The position numbers and the translations under genes are program-made. From NCBI RefSeq assembly GCF_017744045.1, contig NZ_JAGHRD010000001.1: a DNA stretch of 64,000 nt; one strand, written 5' to 3'. Source of the stretch: Pelagimonas sp017744045. GTDB lineage: Bacteria > Pseudomonadota > Alphaproteobacteria > Rhodobacterales > Rhodobacteraceae. Positions within the stretch are counted from its first letter, which is position 1, and the number at the start of each line of letters is the position of its first letter. Shown here one piece after another: positions 53,028-63,100 of this stretch. The notes below the pieces were generated by a model. The model made no database searches. It was given only the letters and a program-made list of their open reading frames with translations, and was not told the DNA's origin.

Positions 53028-53909
53028 ATGACGACACCCTTACCTCCGATCGCGATTGGTGCCGTGGGCGGCAGTGGCACCCGCGTCGTTGCAGATTTTC
53101 TGCAGCGCGCTGGCATTCATATGGGGGGTGTTCTGAACGGATCAAACGACAATCTGTGGTTCACGTTTTTGCTGAAGCGCGCAGCTTGGATGGCAGAGTT
53201 TCCTGAGCGAGAAGAGATCGCACAAGCCTATGACCTGTTTCGTAAAATCAGCTTGGAAGGCGCGCAGCAGCACCTTGCGCAGGGCGACACAGATCTGATC
53301 GCGCGGATCACCAAAGACCTTGCTGAAAACACAAAAAATTCTATTGGTGTTGGCCCCGAAGATCTGGACCAATTGAATGCGGTCACCGGCATTCCCGCAA
53401 CAGCCAACGGCCAATGGGGATGGAAAGAGCCGAACACGCATGTTCTGCTGCCTGAGCTTGATCAGATCATCCCCGGCTTTCGCTACATCCATGTGATCCG
53501 CGACGGGTTGGACATGGCGTTGAGCAATAACAAAGCGCAGGCCAAAAACTGGCATTCCAAGTTTATGGATCGCCAGCTTGATCCGCAAAATTTGACCCCC
53601 TCCGACATGCTCGATTTTTGGCTGGCCGCCAATACGCGAACTATGGACTATGGGCGCACCAAGATGGGTGAGAGGTTTCATGTGCTCAGTTACGAAGCCT
53701 TGTGCATGGACCCCGCGCGTGAAATCCGACGCCTCTTTGCATTCCTGAACCAGCCTGTTCCATCCGATGTAGGGCCACATTTGGTTCAACCGAGCAGCCG
53801 CGGTCGGGCGGACCCATCAAAAAGTGACCTGTTTTCCAGCGCGCAAAGACAGCGCGCCGCCGAAATAATGGATTTGGCGCATAAAGTGCCAAACGACATC
53901 ATTCTCTAG
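53028..53909 (+). CDS. sulfotransferase family protein
   Basis: 293 residues from the ATG at 53028 (a TTG-started longer frame at 52980 runs through the hairpin). The PAPS 5'-phosphosulfate loop is GAVGGSGTR (11-19); the 3'-phosphate site is VIRDGLDMALSNN (RDG at 158-160). WGWKEPNTHVLLPEL is also typical of the family. It transfers sulfate from PAPS to an unknown acceptor, possibly carbohydrate. 27 bp before the permease fusion gene, so likely one operon. Confidence 0.85.
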   Translation: MTTPLPPIAIGAVGGSGTRVVADFLQRAGIHMGGVLNGSNDNLWFTFLLKRAAWMAEFPEREEIAQAYDLFRKISLEGAQQHLAQGDTDLIARITKDLAENTKNSIGVGPEDLDQLNAVTGIPATANGQWGWKEPNTHVLLPELDQIIPGFRYIHVIRDGLDMALSNNKAQAKNWHSKFMDRQLDPQNLTPSDMLDFWLAANTRTMDYGRTKMGERFHVLSYEALCMDPAREIRRLFAFLNQPVPSDVGPHLVQPSSRGRADPSKSDLFSSAQRQRAAEIMDLAHKVPNDIIL

Positions 53910-53936
53910 CAATTCGTAGAGAGGAACGGACCTGTT

Positions 53937-56900
53937 ATGACCAGTTTTGTTCACCCGCAATTTCGTCTTCGCTTTGTTCTGGCGGCGTTGTTTCTAACTG
54001 TTCTTGCGCTCTATTTCTGGACCGGCAGTCGCTATCCCGCGTTGAACGAAAAGGCGATGATGTCGGGTGCGATCCAGTTGGAGGATCCGCTGAGTTTTGA
54101 GGCCAAATTCCCGCTGACCGAGGCCATGGGGACCCTGGAAAAGATCTGGTATTCAACACTGAACTGGATCAACACCAACAAGCGCGGCATGACGTTTGGC
54201 CTGCTATTTGCGGCGGGCTTTATGACCATGCTGTCCTATCTGCAGCAAAGAAGCTTTCGCAACGGGTTTGCCAATTCTTTGATGGGGATGTTTGTCGGCG
54301 CGCCGCTGGGTGTCTGCGCGAATTGCGTCGCGCCCATTGGACGCGGCATGTATTCCGCCGGGATGCGGGCCGAGGCGGTGCTGTCGGCGATGGTGTCCTC
54401 TCCGACTTTAAACATCATCGTCCTGTCCATGTTGTTCAGTTTGCTGCCTTTCTACATGGCGGTGACCAAGATCGCCCTCAGTCTGGTATTGGCGTTGGTG
54501 CTGGTCCCATTGATCAGCCGCAGCCTGCCGCAGCAGGCAATCGAAACCCCCGAAGCCGCCCAAACGCCCTGGTCGATGGCTGAACTTGGGGACAAGCCCG
54601 AACATGTGGGCCAGGCGGTGATGGGCTTTGTCAAAAGCTACTTTGCCAACCTTTGGTACATTCTGAAGATGACCGTACCCTTGATGCTCTTGGCGGGGTT
54701 TCTGGGATCGGTTGTGGCGACTCTCTTTCCGCAGGATTTGATCCTTGGCCTTGGGTTCAGCATTGGGATTTTAGCCCTGGTCACTCTGGTTGGTTTGTTT
54801 CTGCCGGTTCCGATGTCCTTTGACGTTGTGCTGACCGGGGCGCTGATCGCGACCGGTCTCTCCCATGGCTATGTCATGGCGTTGTTGTTCACCTTGGGCA
54901 GCTTTTCGATCTATTCGTTCTTTATCATCAACCAAACTCTGGGATTGCGCGCGGCGCTTATGATGGCGGCGGCGATTGCCTGCCTTGGTTTTGCATCCGG
55001 GTTTGGGGCCAATGCCTACCACGAATGGCAAACCAAACGGGCGTTGGAATTGCTATTGGGAGACGCCGAACAGGTCGCACCTTGGGGGGCCGCGCAAGCC
55101 TCTGAAGCTGAGGCAGTGCCTGCCGTGATCAGTGGTGATGCGGGCCAAATCTCGGTTTTTACAACACCCTTTAAGCCCGCCAGCCCGCCCGCCGAAACCG
55201 GCTTTACCCGCATGGAAGCGGTCGAAATTGGCATCGACAAGCCAATAGAATTCACGATGCGAGACATGTGGCCGCCCTTTTGGGAAGGACGCAGCCTGTC
55301 GAGCGCAGATTTCGACCGGGATGGGGATATAGATTTGGCCATCGCCTCGACCGAGGTCGGGCTTTATCTCTATCTAAACGACGGTAGTGGCGCGTTTTCG
55401 CGGCAAGAGATCGATCTGGGGCCCTTGGCAAAAGAGCATGTTTTCAACGCTGTTCTTGCTGACATCGACAATGACGGTTGGCCTGATCTGTTTATTGCGA
55501 CCTACTTGAACGGCAATTATTGGTGGCGAAATGTTGAGGGGCAGTTTGGTGCCGAACCACTGCGCCCTGTCGCCAATAATCCGGATAGCCCGCTAAGTCT
55601 GGCGTTGAGCTTTGCGGATCTTGATCAAGATGGCTTTCTTGATGTGGCCTTGGGCAATTGGGCGGCAGGCTGGTATCGCCGCATCCCGGGCGAGGAATCG
55701 CGCAATCGTGTCGTGCTGAACAAGGAGGGAGCCCTAGACGGCGGCACGTTCTTTGATCTGCCCGGCATTCCGGGCGAAACGCTGACAACGCTGTTTTCCG
55801 ACATTGATCTGGACGGGGATCAGGACCTGATTGTCGGCAATGATTTTGACATCCCGGATTATGTCTATCGCGGTGATGGTCAGGGTGGGCTGGAGATGAT
55901 CACCCAGCCCGAGGGGATCATTCCCCACACCACCACAACAACGATGGCTGTAAAATCTGCCGATCTGTTCAATACGGGCCGACCGGTCTTGTACTTTGCC
56001 CAGATCGCCGGGCGTTCCTCTGGCGTGTCGGAAAACCTCAAGATGCAGAGCCTGGATCTTTATTGTGACGCCATTCAGGACGCGCAGGCCAAATCGGTTT
56101 GCGAACAGAATATGGCGATCAAGACCTGGTATAAATCCGGCAACAGCTTTGACCCCACCTATGCCCATCGCTGTCTTGAGCTTGAGGGGCGATATCAGGC
56201 AGAATGCAAAGCGCTTTTGATCAAGGATCTGGCCATTCAGAAGGGTGACCCATCGCTTTGTGATTTGGTGCCCGCGGGTCAGAGCGTGGCCAAAGCCTAT
56301 TGCAAGATCCATTTCAAACCCGCGCGCCAGCCCAAACCGGATGAGATCGCACTGACCCATCAACAAATTCTGCGATCCAATGTCGTCCTGGAATGGAACG
56401 GGCAGGCCTATGACGACACTGCCGCCAAACGCGGACTTGATGTAGGAGGTTGGAGCTGGGATACGAAAATCGCTGACTTCGACCAGGACGGTTGGCAGGA
56501 CATCTTTATCGTCAATGGGACTTGGGTCCCGAATGAGGTGTCGCCCTCAAACATGTTCCTGCTGAACAAAGGACAAGAGCGGTTTCAGGAAGATACACGT
56601 GCTTTTGGGCTCGAAGACTATCTGATGACAGCGGCGGCCACGACCTTTGACATGGACGGTGACGGCGATTTGGATATCGTGACGCACCCGGTCAACGGGC
56701 CGCTGATGGTTTACCGCAATAACAGCCAGAACCCCGGTCTGGTCTTTCGTTTGCAAGACATGTCTGGCAATCGTGATGGGATTGGCGCGCGTGTCACTTT
56801 GATCCACGAAGATGGATCGCAGCAATCCCGCGAACTGCAATTGGGCGGTGGATTCATGAGCTTTGACGCCCCGCAAGCACATTTTGGGTTGGCACACGGT

Positions 56901-57002
56901 AAAAGTGTAAAAGAAGCGCTAATCACTTGGCCGAATGGGGGCGAGACAAAGCTGCAAGGCCCTATAAAGGCCGGACAAATCGTTCTGGTGCAGCGGAATT
57001 GA
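53937..57002 (+). CDS. permease - FG-GAP repeat - ASPIC/UnbV fusion protein
   Basis: 1021 residues. Residues 12-356 hold about nine to ten membrane helices of a YraQ/ArsP-like permease; VGAPLGVCANCVAPIGRGM (about 120-138) is the conserved loop with a CxxC. A linker (360-450) leads to FG-GAP/VCBS repeats with calcium-binding DxDxDG-type motifs at 458, 509, 561, 622, 847 and 905. Between them lies an insertion with six Cys (710, 722, 746, 757, 775, 789). The end (about 946-1015) is an ASPIC/UnbV (CRTAC1-type) domain. The soluble part is predicted to face the periplasm. Transport substrate unknown. Confidence 0.8.
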   Translation: MTSFVHPQFRLRFVLAALFLTVLALYFWTGSRYPALNEKAMMSGAIQLEDPLSFEAKFPLTEAMGTLEKIWYSTLNWINTNKRGMTFGLLFAAGFMTMLSYLQQRSFRNGFANSLMGMFVGAPLGVCANCVAPIGRGMYSAGMRAEAVLSAMVSSPTLNIIVLSMLFSLLPFYMAVTKIALSLVLALVLVPLISRSLPQQAIETPEAAQTPWSMAELGDKPEHVGQAVMGFVKSYFANLWYILKMTVPLMLLAGFLGSVVATLFPQDLILGLGFSIGILALVTLVGLFLPVPMSFDVVLTGALIATGLSHGYVMALLFTLGSFSIYSFFIINQTLGLRAALMMAAAIACLGFASGFGANAYHEWQTKRALELLLGDAEQVAPWGAAQASEAEAVPAVISGDAGQISVFTTPFKPASPPAETGFTRMEAVEIGIDKPIEFTMRDMWPPFWEGRSLSSADFDRDGDIDLAIASTEVGLYLYLNDGSGAFSRQEIDLGPLAKEHVFNAVLADIDNDGWPDLFIATYLNGNYWWRNVEGQFGAEPLRPVANNPDSPLSLALSFADLDQDGFLDVALGNWAAGWYRRIPGEESRNRVVLNKEGALDGGTFFDLPGIPGETLTTLFSDIDLDGDQDLIVGNDFDIPDYVYRGDGQGGLEMITQPEGIIPHTTTTTMAVKSADLFNTGRPVLYFAQIAGRSSGVSENLKMQSLDLYCDAIQDAQAKSVCEQNMAIKTWYKSGNSFDPTYAHRCLELEGRYQAECKALLIKDLAIQKGDPSLCDLVPAGQSVAKAYCKIHFKPARQPKPDEIALTHQQILRSNVVLEWNGQAYDDTAAKRGLDVGGWSWDTKIADFDQDGWQDIFIVNGTWVPNEVSPSNMFLLNKGQERFQEDTRAFGLEDYLMTAAATTFDMDGDGDLDIVTHPVNGPLMVYRNNSQNPGLVFRLQDMSGNRDGIGARVTLIHEDGSQQSRELQLGGGFMSFDAPQAHFGLAHGKSVKEALITWPNGGETKLQGPIKAGQIVLVQRN

Positions 57003-57102
57003 ACATGCGCGAAAATTGAAAAAAGTGCGAAAGTGCTACACTGCAATTTTAATTGACCCTTAGGAACGTCAAACGTTGTTCAGTTAACTTGTAGCGCAAT
57101 AA

Positions 57103-57134
57103 GGTGGGCAAAAATTACCCACCAAAACGGTGGG
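57103..57134 (+). promoter_or_regulatory. mutually exclusive leader hairpins
   Basis: GGTGGG, CCCACC, GGTGGG in order at 57103, 57118 and 57129. The middle segment can pair with either flank but not both. It ends 34 bp before the giant-gene ATG. Its use as a switch is speculative. Confidence 0.35.
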
Positions 57135-57168
57135 CCTGTGTTTATACGACCAAGCATTGGGGACACCT

Positions 57169-60100
57169 ATGATTTGCCAGCTGGGCCGCTTGTTTCGTGC
57201 GATTTCCGTTGTTTCTCTTCCACTGATTGGCACTGCCGCCATGGCAGCGCCGCAGCTTGCTGTGAGCGTGTCGCCAGACCCGATTATCCCGGGTGGCGTG
57301 AGTGAGCTGACATTTACGATTTCAACAACGGATGCTGTCCCGACAGAAAGCATTGCCTTTACCGGCAATTTGCCGGCCGGGATCGTCTCAGTCGGCATTG
57401 GCAGTGTCCAAAATGGCTGTGCCGGTTCGCTGGCGGCCTCGGTTGGTGCCAGCAGCATTTCGTTCTCAGGTGGTCAGCTCGAGGCCCTTGGCACCTGTCA
57501 GATTGTTGTCCCTGTCACGTCGAGCACGGTCGGAACCCACACTATTTCGACCTCGACACTGACATCCGATCAAGGGTCGGCGCTGGCGGTCAACGACACG
57601 CTCGAAGTCGCTGCGTCCAATCATTCCATCACCAAAACGCTCACGCCGACCACTGTCCACCCGGGTAGCGTGACGCGTGTGACCTATGACTACACGCACA
57701 CGACTGGCGGTTTGTTTAACTACTTTAACCTCGCTACCACACTGCCCTCTGGGCTGGTTCTGGCTGATCCGGCGAATGCGTCACAGGATTGTGGTGGCAC
57801 GCTGAATGCGACGGCAGGTGGATCAACGGTTACGCTTTTCTTGCCTTCTATAGCGCCAACCAGCTGTACGGTAGGCTTTGATGTGTTGGCTGTTGATCGC
57901 GGTGACTACACATTAGAAACAACCTTTACGACATTCGACTCCGGCAGCCCGAGCCGAACGGATTTGATCCGCGCGGCCCTGACCGTTCCGACACTGCCTG
58001 CCTCAAGCGTCGGTTTGAGCAAATCCTTTGGTGTTTCTCAGGCCGTTGCTGGTGAAGCGGTCAAGCTGAGCTTTGTGCTTCAGAATACAACGCGCTCTGA
58101 TGCGGCGACAAATTTGACATTCACTGATGATCTCGATGCCTTCCTGACCGGTGCCGTCGCGACGTCATTGCCGTCGACGCCATGTGGCGCGGGATCTGCA
58201 ATTACTGGCAGTTCCACTCTGAGCCTGACCGGCGGCAATTTGGCCGGGGGTGAGAGCTGTGAGTTTGAGGTCGAAGTGACTTTGCCTGCCAGTGTGGCGG
58301 GGAATGCAACCTATACCAACGTCACCAGCAATTTGACGGGGTCCATCGGGGGCGGGTCGTTTACATCCGATCCTGCTGTTGCCACTTTGCGTGTTCTGGG
58401 TGATGGGTTCCAACCTGTTGAGCTGAGCAAGAGCTTTACCGATGATCCGGTTGCGCCCGGTGGCACCGTGACGATTGAATACACGCTGACCAACCCCAAC
58501 ACATCCGATGCCGCGACGAGTATCAGCTTTACCGACTTTCCTGTTACGCTGACCAACATAACGCCTGCCACCGGTACAGCCTGTGGCGGCAACCATTTCC
58601 TAGTCAATAATGGTGGGGCTACAGAGTTTCAGTTTACGGGGGGTAGCGTTGCCGCCAATGACAGCTGTAGTTTCTCTGTAACCGCGACGGTCCCTGCCGG
58701 AACCGCGCCTGGTTTGCAGGCCTATCCAACATCCTCCATCAGCGCTGTTGTCAACGCTGCAACCGTTGAAGGTCCGGCTGCGTCGGATATCTTGCAGGTC
58801 TCGGGTGGCGCAAACCTGACCTTTACCAAAGAATTCCTCGACGACACGGTTGCGACCGGTGATCCGACACAGATCCGGTTTACCATTTCTAGCGCCGCAG
58901 AATCGCCCTCGACTGCGACCGGTCTGGCCTTTACCGACGATCTGGATGCCTTCTTTTCCGGAACTGTGCTGGTTTCCACGCCGACCAATACCTGTGGTGG
59001 TTCCGCCAGCGGGACCAGCACGTTCTCCTACACCGGCGGCACGATTGCCCCGGGTGATAGCTGTGAAATCATCGCGAATGTGATGATTGGCCCATCGGGC
59101 ACCGGAACCTTTACCAACACGACATCCGGCCTGGCCGGAACGGCGGGCGGTCAGGCCACAACTGCGGCTGCAGCCAGCGACGACATTACCGTCTTTGAAG
59201 GCGGGGTCCTTCAGACCTCGATGGAATTTGGCAGCGACACCTATGTTCTGAATTCCGGGGACGCAGAAACGATCCGATACACCATCGACAATTCAGGTGG
59301 GACGATCAGCTATTCTGGTCTTCTTTGGACGCAAAGTCTGAACCCTCCAACGGGTGTTTCAGCAACATCTATTTCAGACAATGGGTCATGCGGGGCGTCA
59401 CCTACCCTGACAGGTACAACATTTCTTATCTTCCTAGGTCTTGACGTTGCAGCGGGCGATACTTGCGTCATCGACGTGACGCTGTCGATTACGTCGACCA
59501 CTGAGGGTTCGATTACGTTCGCAACCTCTAACATTACCGAATCGCTCCATGGTTTAACCCTCCCTCCCATGTCAGACACGATAGAGTTCGTCTCTGGCGG
59601 GCCGACCCTTGCGAAGCAGCATCTGACAGACCCTGTGCAGGCTGGCGATACGACCACGGTTGAATACCTCGTGACCAACACATTGGGTGAGGCTATCGAC
59701 ACAATCAGCTTTACCGATGATTTGGATGCGTTCCTGTCGGGCATGGTTGCGACCGGCCTGCCTGCATCCGCCTGTGGGGGCACATTGTCCGGCACGTCCA
59801 ACCTGACCTTCTCCGGCGGTTCTCTGGCTGCGAATGACAGCTGTACGATCACGGCAACAGTACAGGTTCCATCGGGTGCGACTCCTGACGATTACAGCGG
59901 AAATACGGGGACCTTGTCTGCGGAACGGGTATCTGACGATTTCGTTTTGGCTGGCGATGCCGCGTCATCCAGTTTGCGCGTCAACGAAGCTGTCGCTGTG
60001 ACATTTGCCAAAGCATTTTCGCCCGATATTGTCGGTCCGAGCAGCTCATCGACACTCACCTTTACGATCACAAACCAAAGCGCGACATCGACTTTGTCGA

Positions 60101-63100
60101 ACCTGAGATTTTCGGATGATCTGAGCGCTGTTGTCTCCGGTTTGGTTTCGACCGGCCTGTCTTCGACCCCTGCCAATTGTGGTGCAGGCGTGAGTGCGTC
60201 GGGAACCAGTTTGCTCCAGGTGGAGAATATCAGCATCGCCCCAAGCGCGGTCTGTACAATCAGCTTTGATTTGCAAATGCCGTCATCTGTCACGGCGGGC
60301 ACCTTTACCAATACCTCCAGCGCCTTGTTGCAAAACGGCCTGTCTATCGCCGATCCTGCAACCGATGATTTGACCGTTGAACCTGCGCCGCTCTTTAGTC
60401 AGGCATTCTCGCCAGCGACGATTGCGCAGGGTGCCGAAGCGCGCATCACCTTTACAATCAACAACGCCGCCGCCGGAAACGCGGCGAGTGCGCTTGATTT
60501 CACCAATACCCTTCCGGGAGGGATGACAGTTGCCCCTGTGCCAAATGCGGCAAGCAGCTGTACTGGTGGCACATTGACGGCTGGGGCCAACACCAGCACC
60601 GTTTCCTACACCGGCGGCACCGTTCCGGCATCGTCGAGTTGTACCGTCGCCGTCAATGTTCGTGCGACCGGGACAGGGACATTGACCAACACATCGGGTG
60701 ATCTGACCTCTTCCCTGGGTAACAGCGGAACTGCGTCGGCCAGCTTATCTGTGACGCCTGCACCGGTTCCGACCTTTACCAAGTCGTTCGGCCTGTCCAG
60801 CGTGTCCTTGAACGGCACGCGCACAGTGACCCTGACCATCGACAATACCGGGTCATTTATGGATGCCACCGGGGCCAGCTTTTCGGAAACCCACCCGGCG
60901 GGGCTGAGCACAGCTACTCCGGCAAATGCATCCTCCACCTGTACCGGAGGCACTCTGACGGCCGCGAATGGCGGGTCGAGCATGTCGTATACCGGTTTCA
61001 CAATTCCGGCGCTGAGCGGTTGCACAATCACCTATGATGTGCGGGCGACCACTGTTGGTGCCAAATCGACGACGACATCCGATCTGATCACATCTCTGGG
61101 CAATTCCGGAGCGGCGGCTGCCACGTTGAACGTGCCCTCGATCACCATCAACACGCCGTTTACCACTGACAATATCATCAATGGGGCTGAGGTCGGCGCG
61201 GTGACGATTTCTGGCACCACAGGGTTGGTCGGCGATGGTCGCACGGTGAGCATCGCAATTAGCGACGGGGCTTCGACTGTCCACAACTTTACGGCAACGG
61301 TCAGCTCCAACACATGGACAACAACCGAAGACCTAAGCGGTTTGGCCGATGGGTTGGCGAGCATTTCAGCCACTGTTACGGATGCCAATGGGTCTCTTGC
61401 GGGTCCGGCAACCAGCACATTCAACATTGATGCCACACCCCCGACTGGCCACTCAGTCAGCTTTGACGCGGCGATCTACAACGCCGCCAACCAAAGCGCG
61501 GGCAGCTTTACCTTTGCAGCTGCCGAGGTCGGGGCCGGATACGCCTATACGATTTCCTCGGATGGCGGCGGCGCAAACGTGACCGGCACGGGAACCATCG
61601 CGACCGCGACGGATCAGATCACCGGGATCGATCTCTCAGGCTTGGGCGACGGCACGCTGACCTTGTCCGTTGTTCTGACCGATAGCTTGGGCAATGCCGC
61701 GCCCGCAGTGACCGATACGGCCACCAAAGACGTGGTTGCGCCAGTTCTGGCCTTTGATTCACCGCTTGCCGGGGATGATCAGTTGAGCGGTGCCGAGGCA
61801 AGCACTGTCACCGTTTCCGGCACGGCAGCAGGTGCCGAGGATGGGCAACTTGTGACTCTGTCGATCACCGATAGCGGCTCGGGGTCTTTGAGCCCAACGG
61901 CCAATGTCTCCGGCGGGATTTGGAGCGTAGTTGTTGATATGTCCGGCCTTGCCGATGGCACGATCAACATGACGGCGGATGTGTCCGATGTGGCAGGCAA
62001 TGCGGCAACGCAGGCCACGGCGAGCTTGGCCAAGGATGCCACACCCCCGACTGGCCACTCAGTCAGCTTTGACGCGGCGATCTACAACGCCGCCAACCAA
62101 AGCGCGGGCAGCTTCACCTTTGCAGCTGCTGAGGTCGGGGCGGGATACGCCTATACGATTTCCTCGGATGGCGGCGGCACAAACGTGACCGGCACGGGGA
62201 CTATCGCGACAGCAACGGATCAGATCACCGGGATCGATCTCTCAGGCTTGGGCGATGGAACGCTGACCTTGTCCGTTGTTCTGACCGATAGCTTGGGCAA
62301 TTCCGCGCCAGCGGTAACCGATACGGCCACCAAAGACGTGGTTGCGCCGGTTCTGGCCTTTGATTCACCGCTTGCCGGGGATGATCAGGTCAGCGGAGCT
62401 GAAGCGAGCACTGTCACCGTTTCCGGCACGGCAGCAGGCGCTGAGGATGGGCAGCTTGTGACTCTGTCGATCACCGATAGCGGCTCGGGGTCTTTGAGCC
62501 CAACGGCCAATGTCTCTGGCGGGATTTGGAGCACTGTTGTTGATATGTCCGGCCTTGCCGATGGCACGATCAACATGACGGCGGATGTGTCCGATGTGGC
62601 AGGCAATGCGGCGACACAGGCCACGGCGAGCTTGGCCAAGGATGCCACGCAACCAACCGGTTTTGCGGCACCTTTCGATGCGGCGATTTACAACGCGTCG
62701 ACGCAAAGCGCGGCCAGCTTTACCTTCTCCGGTGCTGAGGTCGGCACGACTTACAACTATACGATCTCCTCTGACGGAGGTGGCACGGATGTCACCGGCA
62801 CTGGGGTTATCGCAACCGCGACCGACCAGATCACCGGGATTGACCTGTCTGGCTTGGGGGATGGCACGCTGACCCTGTCGGCGACCCTGACCGATGCCCT
62901 GGGCAATGTTGGGGCCGCGGTCACAGACACGGCAACCAAGGACGTGGCGGCACCGACTATCGCCTTTGACTCACCGCTTGTTGGTGACGATCAGGTCAGC
63001 GGGGCCGAGGCTTCGACCGTGACCCTGTCCGGAACCACAACCGGTGCTGAGGATGGTCAGACCGTCTCTCTGACCGTAGCCGACAGCGGATCAACAGTTT

